From an uncultured Clostridia bacterium (GTDB taxonomy: Bacteria; Bacillota; Clostridia; Lachnospirales; Lachnospiraceae), in contig CAMOCO010000005.1 in assembly GCA_946610715.1 (NCBI GenBank), forward strand, positions 1 to 35,466: a stretch of 35,466 nt of DNA, given 5' to 3'. Of the stretch, positions 9,598-19,094 are shown piece after piece. Numbering within the stretch: the first letter of the stretch is position 1; each line of letters begins with the position of its first letter. The translations under genes were made by a program, and so were the position numbers. The notes under the pieces were generated by a model, which was given only the letters and a program-made list of their open reading frames with translations, made no database searches and was not told the origin of the DNA.

Positions 9598-9621
9598 AAA
9601 CCTTACAATGTTGTAAGGTTT
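9598..9621. repeat. perfect inverted repeat upstream of the ABC transporter operon, candidate operator
   Basis: AAACCTTACAA-TG-TTGTAAGGTTT, an 11-bp dyad about 77 nt upstream of the ATPase start codon. Confidence 0.7.
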
Positions 9622-9665
9622 CATAAGGCCCATTTTATACTTATTAAAACTTCCCACATCATAAT

Positions 9666-10517
9666 TCAGATCATGTCTGCAATAAGCGCAAACTGTTCAA
9701 GCGTCAGGGCTTCACCTCTGATTCTTGTATCTATCCCCAGTTGTGTAAGCACCTCTTCAACTCTCTCTTTTGGAATATCAAGTTCCTGAGAATTCTTAAC
9801 TGCATTAAGAAGTGTCTTACGGCGTTCCATAAAGGCAGCCCGTATAAGCTTGAAAAGAAGCTTTTCATCTCTTACCTCTACTGCCGGAGCAGGTCTTCTC
9901 TTAAGGCGTATGACCGCAGAACCCACAGCCGGTCTCGGCATAAAGCAGTTAGGCGGAACATTTGCCGCAAGGTAGGGCTCCGCGTAATACTGTACCGCAA
10001 GCGACAAAGCGCCGTAATCCTTCGTCCCCGGTCCTGCTTTCATTCTGTCGGCAACCTCTTTTTGAATCATCACCGTGAGTGAATCAAAATGCGATTTTCC
10101 TTCCAGAAGTCCCATTATGATCGGTGTGGTTATGTAATAAGGAAGATTAGCAACCACCTTGAAAGGTTCCCCACCGAAAATGCTGTCTATATCACATTTA
10201 AGAATGTCCTGATTTATTACCTCTACATTCCCATATTCCGCAAGTGTTTCGCTCAAAACAGGGATAAGCTTTTCATCTATCTCAACCGCAGTGACCTTTC
10301 CCGCCGCCTCGGCAAGATACTGGGTAAGAGTACCTATTCCGGGTCCTATTTCAAGAACATTATCATTTTTTCCTATTTCCGCAGCCTTTACTATTTTATC
10401 GATCACATGACTGTCGATAAGAAAATTCTGACCATAGGATTTTTTAAAATTAAAATTATACTTTTGAATTATTTCTATTGTTTTTTTAGGATTACTGAGT
10501 TTTGAATTCTCTTCCAA
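9666..10517 (-). CDS. rsmA: 16S rRNA (adenine1518-N6/adenine1519-N6)-dimethyltransferase RsmA/KsgA
   Basis: FKKSYGQNFLID, VLEIGPGIGTLTQYLAE, NLPYYITTPIIM, FMPRPAVGSAVIRL, AAFMERRKTLLN. Confidence 0.96.
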   Translation of the reverse strand: MEENSKLSNPKKTIEIIQKYNFNFKKSYGQNFLIDSHVIDKIVKAAEIGKNDNVLEIGPGIGTLTQYLAEAAGKVTAVEIDEKLIPVLSETLAEYGNVEVINQDILKCDIDSIFGGEPFKVVANLPYYITTPIIMGLLEGKSHFDSLTVMIQKEVADRMKAGPGTKDYGALSLAVQYYAEPYLAANVPPNCFMPRPAVGSAVIRLKRRPAPAVEVRDEKLLFKLIRAAFMERRKTLLNAVKNSQELDIPKERVEEVLTQLGIDTRIRGEALTLEQFALIADMI

Positions 10518-10536
10518 ATTATATACTCCAATCTGA

Positions 10537-11367
10537 TCAAATGTTACTGTTCAGTCTATAAAGTCTTTTTGCATTTTCCCAGGTTATATCTGCCACTTCA
10601 TCGGCACTCAGAGATTTTATCTCCGCCAGCTTCTCTATTACGTGGATCAGATACCCCGAATAATTTCTCTCTCCTCTGTGAGGCGTTGGTGTAAGGTACG
10701 GGCAGTCGGTCTCGAGAACTATTCTGTCCATTGGAATTGCTTCCACGGCACGAACAAGCTTCTTTGCATTCTTATATGTAAGTACTCCGCCTATTCCAAA
10801 GTACATGCCGGTCTTCATAAGTATCTCGGCAGTTTCCCTTGAATATGAATAGCAGTGTAAAACTCCCGGAGTGGGAATCCTGCCTGCAGAGCCGTCTTTC
10901 CCCGCCCTTTCAGACTCACCGTTTCCAAAGTACTCCAGCAGGATATCCACTGTATCCTCTGCCGCATCTCTGGAATGGATAACCACCGGGAGCGCCAGCT
11001 CCCCTGCAAGATCCAGCTGGGCTCTGAACCATTTTTTCTGAATATCTCTCTCGGGATTTTCTTCCCAGTAGTAGTCCAGACCGATTTCTCCGATGGCAAC
11101 TATTTTCTTATTTGATTCTGCCATTTCTCTTAATCTGTCCAGATCCTCATCTTTCATATTGCCGCATTCACCGGGGATCACTCCCACTGCTCCGTAAAAG
11201 AATTCATACTTTCCGGTCAGACGGACAACTTCCTCAGAGCTCTTAAGGTCGCATCCTATATCGGTAACCGCAAAAACATTTTTTTCGGCCAGACTGTTTA
11301 TAATACTCTCTCTGTCATTATCAAAAGCCCTGTCATCATAATGGGCATGTGTATCAAATATTCTCAT
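10537..11367 (-). CDS. TatD family hydrolase (metal-dependent DNase)
   Basis: RIFDTHAHYDD, AIGEIGLDYYWE, PVVIHSRDA, LHCYSYS, VLETDCPYLTP motifs; start chosen at MRIFDTHAHYD (11367); ORF track extends to 11430. Confidence 0.93.
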   Translation of the reverse strand: MRIFDTHAHYDDRAFDNDRESIINSLAEKNVFAVTDIGCDLKSSEEVVRLTGKYEFFYGAVGVIPGECGNMKDEDLDRLREMAESNKKIVAIGEIGLDYYWEENPERDIQKKWFRAQLDLAGELALPVVIHSRDAAEDTVDILLEYFGNGESERAGKDGSAGRIPTPGVLHCYSYSRETAEILMKTGMYFGIGGVLTYKNAKKLVRAVEAIPMDRIVLETDCPYLTPTPHRGERNYSGYLIHVIEKLAEIKSLSADEVADITWENAKRLYRLNSNI

Positions 11368-11493
11368 AATCCTCTTAATTCCTTGTATTTTTCCTCTCAG
11401 TATTTTATAATGATTCAGGTCATAAAACAACCGATTTTAACATAAAGTAAAATGTGACTTCTTCTCACATTTAATTACTTGATTGGAGGAAAT

Positions 11494-12678
11494 ATGATTT
11501 CACAATTCTATAAGGAGATGACCGGAAAGGAATCAGTGATCAGAAAGTTTTTTGATTACAGCAGGGAACGTGCCGCAAAGCTGGGTCCGGACAGTGTTTA
11601 TAATTTTTCCATAGGAAATCCTTCTGTCCCGGTTCCGCAGAAGTTTAACGATGCCATGACAGAGCTCCTGCAAAATGAAGATCCGGTTGCACTCCATGGA
11701 TATAGTCCTACACTCGGACAGCCAACTACAAAAGCATGCATTGCCAGATCATTAAATGAACGTTTCGGAATGAATTACGAAGCAAAGCATATATTCCCGA
11801 CTTCGGGAGCTGCCGGCGCACTTAGCCATGCGCTGAGATGTGTTGCAGGAGCAGGCGATACAGTTCTGACATTTGCGCCATACTTTCCCGAATATGTTCC
11901 ATACGTGGAAGGAACGGGTGCCAAGCTCCGGGTTGTACCTGCAGACACAACTTCTTTTCAGATTAATTTTGAAAAATTCACGGAAATGATGAGCCCGTCA
12001 GTATCTGCCGTCCTCATCAATTCACCTAACAATCCTTCCGGAATTGTTTATACAACCGAGACCATTAAAAAACTGGCCTCCATACTTTTGGAAAAACAGC
12101 AGGAATACGGTCACGAAATCTTCCTTATTACGGATGAACCTTACAGGGAACTGGTATTCAGCGGCGTTGATTCACCATTTGTTTCAAAGCTGTACGATAA
12201 CTCTATCTGCTGCTATTCATTCAGCAAATCCCTGTCACTTCCCGGTGAACGTATAGGATATATGGCAGTTAATCCAAAGGCCAAGGATGCAGATTATCTT
12301 GTTCCGATGGCAGGACAGATTTCCCGTTTCACAGGACACAACTGCCCTTCATCCATTATGCAGCTGGCCATTGAACGTGTTATAAATGACACCTCGGATC
12401 TTTCTATCTATGAAAAAAATGCCGAGCTCCTTTATAATGCTCTTTCAGCTCAGGGTTACGAAATAGTAAAACCAATGGGAACCTTCTACATGTTCCCCAA
12501 GAGCCCTATCCCCGATGCAAATGAATTCTGCTGGAAGGCCGCACGTGAGCTTGGACTTATCATCGTTCCCGGCGACAGCTTTGACTGCCCCGGATATTTC
12601 AGAATATCTTACTGCGTTGCTACAGAACAGATTGAACGCGCCATACCGCTGTTTGAAAAACTTCTGGCAATGGTCTGA
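11494..12678 (+). CDS. pyridoxal-phosphate-dependent aminotransferase, class I/II
   Basis: HGYSPTLGQPTTKACIA, NSPNNPSGIVY, ITDEPYRELVF, CCYSFSKSLSLPGERIGYM (PLP lysine region); GGAGGA RBS before ATG 11494. Confidence 0.93.
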   Translation: MISQFYKEMTGKESVIRKFFDYSRERAAKLGPDSVYNFSIGNPSVPVPQKFNDAMTELLQNEDPVALHGYSPTLGQPTTKACIARSLNERFGMNYEAKHIFPTSGAAGALSHALRCVAGAGDTVLTFAPYFPEYVPYVEGTGAKLRVVPADTTSFQINFEKFTEMMSPSVSAVLINSPNNPSGIVYTTETIKKLASILLEKQQEYGHEIFLITDEPYRELVFSGVDSPFVSKLYDNSICCYSFSKSLSLPGERIGYMAVNPKAKDADYLVPMAGQISRFTGHNCPSSIMQLAIERVINDTSDLSIYEKNAELLYNALSAQGYEIVKPMGTFYMFPKSPIPDANEFCWKAARELGLIIVPGDSFDCPGYFRISYCVATEQIERAIPLFEKLLAMV

Positions 12679-12679
12679 A

Positions 12680-14257
12680 ATGCATTATAAAGAATACTAT
12701 AACAATGAATGTGAGGAAAAAATTTTGGATATTACTAACAGTTTAGACTTAGGACCTAAGAGATATGCAGGCATACTTTTGCATCCTACATCATTTCCGG
12801 GTCCTTATGGAATTGGCGATCTCGGAAAAGGGGCCTACGATTTTGTAGACTTTTTAAACAGATCGGGCATGACTGCATGGCAGGTTCTCCCCCTTGGGCA
12901 TACCGGCTTCGGTGATTCACCTTATCAGCCCTTTTCATCCTTTGCGGGGCAGCCACTCATCATCAGCATCGACCATCTGCGTGATCTAAACCTGCTGTAT
13001 GACAGCGATTTTACGGGAATGCCAATGTGGAACCCTGAAGATATATGCTATGGTGATGTGATCAGCTTTAAGTCAAATCTTCTCCATACAGCATATGAAA
13101 GATTTACTGACGAATCGATCTCTGACAAGTTTTCATCCGACCCCGAAATGATGGAATCATATAATAAATTTATAGAAGAAAACGAATGGCTGGATGATTA
13201 TTCATTATTTATGGCAGGCAAGGACTATCATGAAGGTGCTCCCTGGTATCTTTGGGAAGATTCACTTAAAGCTCCCACTGCTGCCGAGAGAAAGGAGTGG
13301 ACTGAAAAGCTTGCACATGAGATAGGTTATTACAGATTTATACAGTTCCTTTTCCACATTGAGTGGACGGCTCTCAAGAAATATGCAAATGAAAAAGGAA
13401 TATCCATAATCGGAGATATGCCTATATTTGTCGCATGGGACAGCGTAGATGTATGGGTTCATAAAAAACTCTTTATGCTTGACTCAGATGGTTATCCAAC
13501 TTCGGTTGCCGGAGTACCGCCTGACTATTTTTCTGCCACAGGTCAGCTGTGGGGAAATCCTCTCTATAACTGGAAGGAACATAAGAGAACGAGATACGAA
13601 TGGTGGTTCAGCCGTATCAGACATCAGCTCACACTTACAGATTATGTAAGGATCGATCACTTCCGCGGTTTTGATCAGTTCTGGGCAGTACCGTACGGTG
13701 ATGAAAATGCCATTAACGGAAAATGGATCAAGGCACCGGGAGAAAACTTCTTTACCACAATGGAAGCCACCTTCGGTTATCATATGCCTATTATAGCTGA
13801 GGATCTCGGTGAGATCGATCAGTCCGTAATAGATCTCAGAGATAAGTTTGGATTCCCGGGTATGAAGGTTCTTCAATTTGCTTTTGAAAATCCAAATGAG
13901 AACAACTTCCTTCCGCATAATCACATCAGAAACTGTGTCTGCTATACAGGTACACATGATAATGATACAACTCTCGGCTGGTATAAAAACTGTTTTGAAG
14001 CTTCAAGAGATAAACTGAGACGTTATTTCAGCACTGATGCAAGTGATATATGCTGGGTAATGATCCGTGCAGCTTTTGGTTCCGTTGCAAATATGGCAAT
14101 CGTTCCCATGCAGGATGTTCTGGAACTTGATTCCTGGGCAAGGCTGAATAAGCCCGGTGTTGGAGAAGGCAACTGGTCATGGCGCTATAAACAGGAAGCC
14201 CTGACAAGTCACCTGGAAAAACGCCTCTACGAAACAGCAAAGATGTTTGGAAGATAG
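12680..14257 (+). CDS. malQ: 4-alpha-glucanotransferase (amylomaltase)
   Basis: AGILLHPTSFPGPYGIGDLGKGAYDFVDFL, AWQVLPLGHTGFGDSPYQPFSSFAGQPLI, IGDMPIFVAWDSVDVW, YVRIDHFRGFDQFWAVP, GTHDNDTTLGWY. Start at MHYKEYYNN (12680), 1 nt after the aminotransferase stop. Confidence 0.95.
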   Translation: MHYKEYYNNECEEKILDITNSLDLGPKRYAGILLHPTSFPGPYGIGDLGKGAYDFVDFLNRSGMTAWQVLPLGHTGFGDSPYQPFSSFAGQPLIISIDHLRDLNLLYDSDFTGMPMWNPEDICYGDVISFKSNLLHTAYERFTDESISDKFSSDPEMMESYNKFIEENEWLDDYSLFMAGKDYHEGAPWYLWEDSLKAPTAAERKEWTEKLAHEIGYYRFIQFLFHIEWTALKKYANEKGISIIGDMPIFVAWDSVDVWVHKKLFMLDSDGYPTSVAGVPPDYFSATGQLWGNPLYNWKEHKRTRYEWWFSRIRHQLTLTDYVRIDHFRGFDQFWAVPYGDENAINGKWIKAPGENFFTTMEATFGYHMPIIAEDLGEIDQSVIDLRDKFGFPGMKVLQFAFENPNENNFLPHNHIRNCVCYTGTHDNDTTLGWYKNCFEASRDKLRRYFSTDASDICWVMIRAAFGSVANMAIVPMQDVLELDSWARLNKPGVGEGNWSWRYKQEALTSHLEKRLYETAKMFGR

Positions 14258-14294
14258 TTAACCTTACTCAGATCAGAGTAGAAAGGAGTTCCAA

Positions 14295-15017
14295 ATGCTC
14301 AGATTTATAATAGCAATAACATTTGCAATTTTAGCAGTCATTTTCTGTATTCCTAAGCATATATATCTGAAGAACCAGATTAAAAAGGACGAAATGACGG
14401 GCTGGATCAAATCATGGAAATTCGTCCGTAAATTCTTCAAAGCGCTTCTTTTTATCTGCGGCACAAAAATAGAAGTCCGTGGACTTGAGAATATTCCGAA
14501 GGACGAAGCCGTTCTCTATGTAGGAAATCACAGAAGCTACTTTGATATAATCATACTGCATACCATCACCCCGGGTCCCGTAGGCTTCATAGCAAAAAAA
14601 GAGTTTAAGAAAATCCCTCTCTTCCACTATTATATGGATGATATCGGATGTCTGTATCTGGACAGAGATAACCCGAGAGAAGGACTTAAAACCATTTCCG
14701 AAGCCACTGAGCAGATGAAGAAAGGTCTGAGCATGAGCCTTTTTCCCGAAGGCACCAGAAATCATCAGCCCGAACTCCTGCCATTTAAACCGGGTGGTTA
14801 CAGAATGGCGGAAAAATCAAAATGCGCCATTGTTGTTACTTCAATGACCGGCTTCGATGATATATTCGAAAACAATAAACCTCTGGCAATCAGAAAAAGA
14901 CATGTTATAATAGAATTTGCACCGCCTGTTTATCCTCATGAGCTAAGCAAGGACGCCCGCAAGGAATTCTATGACAGTATTCCTTCAAAAATCATGGAAA
15001 TGCAGGCAGGAAAGTAA
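14295..15017 (+). CDS. 1-acyl-sn-glycerol-3-phosphate acyltransferase (PlsC family)
   Basis: YVGNHRSYFDIIIL (H-X4-D) and LFPEGTRNHQPELLPFKPGGYRMAEKSKCAIV. Confidence 0.92.
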   Translation: MLRFIIAITFAILAVIFCIPKHIYLKNQIKKDEMTGWIKSWKFVRKFFKALLFICGTKIEVRGLENIPKDEAVLYVGNHRSYFDIIILHTITPGPVGFIAKKEFKKIPLFHYYMDDIGCLYLDRDNPREGLKTISEATEQMKKGLSMSLFPEGTRNHQPELLPFKPGGYRMAEKSKCAIVVTSMTGFDDIFENNKPLAIRKRHVIIEFAPPVYPHELSKDARKEFYDSIPSKIMEMQAGK

Positions 15018-15038
15018 GTAAGAAATGGAGAAACTAAT

Positions 15039-15614
15039 ATGAATATCTGGATTATTCTACTTATCATATTACTGGTAATAGTCGGCGTTATGGTTGTCCT
15101 TTACTTTGTGGGCAACAAATTGCAGAAGACACAGCTTGCCCAGCGTGAACAGATGCAGGCAGCAGCACAGCCGGCAAATCTTTTCATCATTGATAAAAAG
15201 ATAATGCCCATGAAAGATGCCAAACTGCCTAAAGCTGTTATGGATCAGGCGCCTAAGAGATATCAAAAGGCAAAAATCCCGGTAGTTAAGGCTAAGGTTG
15301 GTCCTCAGGTCATGACTCTCATCTGCGATGACAGCATTTATGATGATGTTCCGAAGCATGGTGAAGTTAAAGCCATGGTAAGCGGTATCTACATTGTCAG
15401 TGTAAGGGCAATGCATAAGCAGACCAGAAAGCAGACCGAAGAAGCTGCTTCAACACGCAAGAAAACCTTCCGTGAGAAAATGCTCGGAAAGCAGGCTGAT
15501 TATCAGAAACAGCTGGATCAGGAGCTTGCCAATAAAAAGGCAAAGGAAGAAGCAAAGAAAAATAAGGCTGAAGAGAAAAAGAAACGTGAAAGAGCAAAGA
15601 AAATCGTTGACTAA
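15039..15614 (+). CDS. hypothetical single-pass membrane protein with Lys/Glu-rich coiled C-terminus
   Basis: N-terminal TM helix (IWIILLIILLVIVGVMVVLYFVG), charged C-terminus ELANKKAKEEAKKNKAEEKKKRERAKKIVD; 191 aa. Confidence 0.75.
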   Translation: MNIWIILLIILLVIVGVMVVLYFVGNKLQKTQLAQREQMQAAAQPANLFIIDKKIMPMKDAKLPKAVMDQAPKRYQKAKIPVVKAKVGPQVMTLICDDSIYDDVPKHGEVKAMVSGIYIVSVRAMHKQTRKQTEEAASTRKKTFREKMLGKQADYQKQLDQELANKKAKEEAKKNKAEEKKKRERAKKIVD

Positions 15615-15621
15615 TTTTATA

Positions 15622-16317
15622 ATGATGCTTTTACCACCACTGTCAAGCGCCGTGCTTTCAGTGGTGGCTTATTTTGCTGCTTTTATGCTCACTTACATCA
15701 TATCATTTTTCAGCATTGAGATTCTGACAGATGAATGGGGTGTAAATGTCCCCATCTTTTTACTTTTCAGAAACCTCATTATGCTGATCTTTTTTGCATC
15801 CTGGTATTACCACTTTATATTAAAACCCGGGAAAAAACATATCGATCCCTTTGAAACAGTTATAGAAAGCTTTTCCGTATTTAAAAAACATCTTTATTTT
15901 ATCCCGTTGCTGATTGCAGCGGGCTACATACTTCAGTTTCTCACTACGCATCTTTTAAGACAGCTTTCCTTAATGATGCCGGAAGTTATGCAGTCCTACA
16001 CAGAGTCGGTTTCATCCCTTATCGGCGGAACCGCCTCCCTTCTCACTGTTTTCACGGTTACATTTATCAGCCCTGTCGCAGAAGAAATTCTTTTCAGAGG
16101 GCTTTCACAAAAATATGCCGAAAGAGCATTTGGTGCTCTCCCGGCAATCTTTATTCAGGCTCTTATATTTGGTATTTTTCATATGGATATCATTCAGGGC
16201 ATTTATGCATTCCTCTACGGAACTGTCTTTGGGTTTATGGCACATAAATCCAAATCCCTGATGCCATCCATAATTCTTCATGCTGCCATAAATCTGTCAG
16301 CATATCTGATTCCCTGA
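15622..16317 (+). CDS. CPBP family intramembrane glutamic endopeptidase (CAAX protease-like)
   Basis: PVAEEILFRGLSQKYAER (EExxxR), FGIFHMDIIQGIYAFLYGTVFG, LHAAINLSAYL; start at MMLLPPLSS (15622). Confidence 0.9.
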   Translation: MMLLPPLSSAVLSVVAYFAAFMLTYIISFFSIEILTDEWGVNVPIFLLFRNLIMLIFFASWYYHFILKPGKKHIDPFETVIESFSVFKKHLYFIPLLIAAGYILQFLTTHLLRQLSLMMPEVMQSYTESVSSLIGGTASLLTVFTVTFISPVAEEILFRGLSQKYAERAFGALPAIFIQALIFGIFHMDIIQGIYAFLYGTVFGFMAHKSKSLMPSIILHAAINLSAYLIP

Positions 16318-16322
16318 TCTAT

Positions 16323-17510
16323 CTACTTCCCCAGCTTTCCGCCCTTTAATCCTCCAAGGCTTGCGGAATTCAGGATATTTGTATCAAATGCATAAGTTAT
16401 ATTATTCTCTGTTCTTTCCCTCTTAAGGGCAAGTTCTATCATTCTGTCGAGAAGCTCTTTATACGGCACTCCCAGCGGCTCCCAAAGATAAAATGCAAGA
16501 GATCCCGGAATGGTATTGATCTCATTGAAATAGAGATTTCCGTTTTCTTCATCTATCATAAAATCAATTCTGGATACTCCGTTACATCCAAGCGCCTTAA
16601 ATGCCTTTACGGCCAATGTTCTGATCTCTTCTCTCTGCTCCGGTGATATTTCAGCCGGTATCTTTCTTGCCACGCTTGCCATTCCCTTGGAACCACTGCC
16701 CTTGGCATTGCTTACATATTTATCTTCATAACTGAGTATATCTTCGGTATGCATAGGCTCTTCACATTCCGAAGCCTCTGCTTCATTTTCATCTCCGAGA
16801 ACCGAACAATTTATCTCTCTCAGCCTGGTAACTGCATGTTCAACGAGTACACGGGATGCATATCTGAAGGCATCATCTATGGAATCGGTTAATGCAGTTC
16901 TGTCTTTTGCAACACTGATACCTACACTTGATCCCAGGTTTACGGGCTTCACTATTACCGGATAACCGAATTTCTCTTCAACATTATTCAGGAGTGTTTC
17001 AATATTTTCATAATCGGAAAGTGTATATACAGCCGCATCCAGTAGCGGTATACCGGCTTCCTTAAGTACCATTTTCATTACATATTTATCCATTCCCATT
17101 GCTGATGAGAGCACATTACATCCTACAAAAGGAACTCCCACAGTCTTCAGAAATCCCTGAAGATTTCCGTCTTCAACATTTGTTCCGTGAACTATCGGAA
17201 ATACCACGTCTATATCTGTTTCATAGTTCTTGCCAAATTTTTTCTGGGGATATGCAATGAGCTTAACCCTCTCACCGTCATTTACCATGACAACTCTCTG
17301 GGATTTATCAAGCAGTCCCTTTATATCCTTGTAAGCGTCCATATTTCCGATATCATCACCTACAAACATTTCATTCTTTTTATTCATATATACAGGTATG
17401 ATATCATACTTTTCAGTATCCATATTCTGAATTGCCTGAATTGCAGATATTACAGATACCTCATGCTCTACACTTTTCCCGCCAAACAGTACTACTACCT
17501 TAAGCTTCAT
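16323..17510 (-). CDS. ddl: D-alanine--D-alanine ligase
   Basis: VVVLFGGKSVEHEVSVISA, FPIVHGTNVEDGNLQGFLKTVGVPFVGC, VKPVNLGSSVGIS, SRIDFMIDEENGNLYFNEINTIPGSL; start at MKLKVVVLF (17510). Confidence 0.94.
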   Translation of the reverse strand: MKLKVVVLFGGKSVEHEVSVISAIQAIQNMDTEKYDIIPVYMNKKNEMFVGDDIGNMDAYKDIKGLLDKSQRVVMVNDGERVKLIAYPQKKFGKNYETDIDVVFPIVHGTNVEDGNLQGFLKTVGVPFVGCNVLSSAMGMDKYVMKMVLKEAGIPLLDAAVYTLSDYENIETLLNNVEEKFGYPVIVKPVNLGSSVGISVAKDRTALTDSIDDAFRYASRVLVEHAVTRLREINCSVLGDENEAEASECEEPMHTEDILSYEDKYVSNAKGSGSKGMASVARKIPAEISPEQREEIRTLAVKAFKALGCNGVSRIDFMIDEENGNLYFNEINTIPGSLAFYLWEPLGVPYKELLDRMIELALKRERTENNITYAFDTNILNSASLGGLKGGKLGK

Positions 17511-17525
17511 TATTTTTTCCTCCAT

Positions 17526-19094
17526 TTAATAATTATCCGGCAGATCATTTTCAAGAAGTATATATTTATGTCCCTCAGCCTTTATGGAATAGGCATATTC
17601 AAGAGCTTCTTCCAGCTTTCCGAAGCATCTCAGCTTTTCCTCGGGGAAGCCCTTTTCCGCCGCTCCGTTTCTGATGGGTGCTATATGATCTTCCTTTCCG
17701 ACCAGCAGAATGTAATCACAATTCTCTGCCGCATATGTACCGAACTTATAATTATATTCTTTTTCCTTTTCACCCAGCTCAACCATTCCCGGAGTTACAA
17801 GAATTCTCACTCCCTCAAACATGTGCAAGGTTTCAACCGCTGCCTTTGAGCCTACCGGATTGGAATTATAAGCATCGTCGATTATGGTTACATCATTATG
17901 AGCTCTCAGCTGCATTCTATGCTCTACAGGCTGAATCTGTCTGACCGGAACCTTAAGCTCCTTCAGGGGTATGCCAAGTGTATTTGCAACTGCTATCGCG
18001 CCTGCAACATTTATAATATTGTGGGCTCCTACAAGCTTCATGGTGAATTCTTCCGATTCACCGCCGGGTGCTGTCACACGGAACTGCGTTCCGAGATGTG
18101 AAACAGATATAAGCTCCGAATTGTAGCCCTCACCCTTTTCCTCTGAATAATAGAAAACCTTATCCTTGTAGCTGCCGGCTTTTTCCTGAATATATTTATT
18201 ATCGCCGTTAAGGAACAGCTTTCCTCCTGCAGGAAGTGCATCAGCAAGCTCAAACTTTGTATCTTTAATGTGCTCGATATCACCAAAGGTTTCAAGATGC
18301 TGCGGGCCAATGGATGTGATAATTCCCATCTCGGGATGAACGATATCACATATTTCTTTTATATCACCCACATACCTTGCTCCCATCTCGCAGACAAATA
18401 TCTCATGAGTCGGTTTTAATGAACCTCTTATGGTTTTAACAACACCCATGGGCGTATTGTAGCTTTCAGGCGTGATCAGCACATTAAAATGATTCTTCAG
18501 TAATGTGTTCAGGTAAAATTTCACACTGGTCTTACCATAGCTTCCGGTGATGCCGATCACCTTAATTCCCTGAACACTGCGAAGCTTCTTTTTTGCATCA
18601 TTTATATAATAATTATTTATGCTCTTTTCAACAGGTCTGTTCACAAGATTTGAGAATATATCAAACCAGAACTGAACGGAAATAATTATCATCAGAATTC
18701 CGGCAAGTCTTTCAAACTTCAGGAAGACTGCCGAGAGAACAAGCGCTGCCATAAGTAGAATGATAATGGTTGCCACAAGTCTTTTAACACGCGCCGTATA
18801 AACAAGCTTCTTTTTTGTATTTAATCTTTTATGAGCTCTGAATACAAGAAATATCAGATACAGGGTTATCCAGCACAGTATATCTGCCGGAAGTGAAGTA
18901 ACAAATAATCTCAAAACCCCCACTGCAAAAGCAAATATGAGAATCCACTGTTTTCTGATATTCTTCCTGAGCCAGCTGATCTGCTCATTATTCTTATATC
19001 CATTAAGCTGAAGCATATGGATATTATACCTTAAAGCAAGAAAAAAGGCCGGAATGAACAAAGCCGCCGTTATTATGAATCTAATTATTACCAT
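17526..19094 (-). CDS. murF: Mur ligase family protein, MurF-like (UDP-MurNAc-tripeptide:D-Ala-D-Ala ligase) with multi-TM N-terminal region
   Basis: IGITGSYGKTSVKFYLNTLL (GKT P-loop), EMGARYVGDIKEIC, ITSIGPQHLETFG, DDAYNSNPVGSKAAVETL; N-terminal about 145 aa contains several predicted TM helices; adjacent to ddl. Confidence 0.88.
   Translation of the reverse strand: MVIIRFIITAALFIPAFFLALRYNIHMLQLNGYKNNEQISWLRKNIRKQWILIFAFAVGVLRLFVTSLPADILCWITLYLIFLVFRAHKRLNTKKKLVYTARVKRLVATIIILLMAALVLSAVFLKFERLAGILMIIISVQFWFDIFSNLVNRPVEKSINNYYINDAKKKLRSVQGIKVIGITGSYGKTSVKFYLNTLLKNHFNVLITPESYNTPMGVVKTIRGSLKPTHEIFVCEMGARYVGDIKEICDIVHPEMGIITSIGPQHLETFGDIEHIKDTKFELADALPAGGKLFLNGDNKYIQEKAGSYKDKVFYYSEEKGEGYNSELISVSHLGTQFRVTAPGGESEEFTMKLVGAHNIINVAGAIAVANTLGIPLKELKVPVRQIQPVEHRMQLRAHNDVTIIDDAYNSNPVGSKAAVETLHMFEGVRILVTPGMVELGEKEKEYNYKFGTYAAENCDYILLVGKEDHIAPIRNGAAEKGFPEEKLRCFGKLEEALEYAYSIKAEGHKYILLENDLPDNY

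Noticed and set aside
12515-12679. N-terminal extension of the malQ ORF
   Set aside because: Overlaps the aminotransferase out of frame; the natural ATG is at 12680
15472-15621. Arg/Lys-rich N-terminal extension of the CPBP protease ORF
   Set aside because: Frame-shifted reading of the preceding gene's Lys-rich 3' end; ATG at 15622 fits the membrane protein
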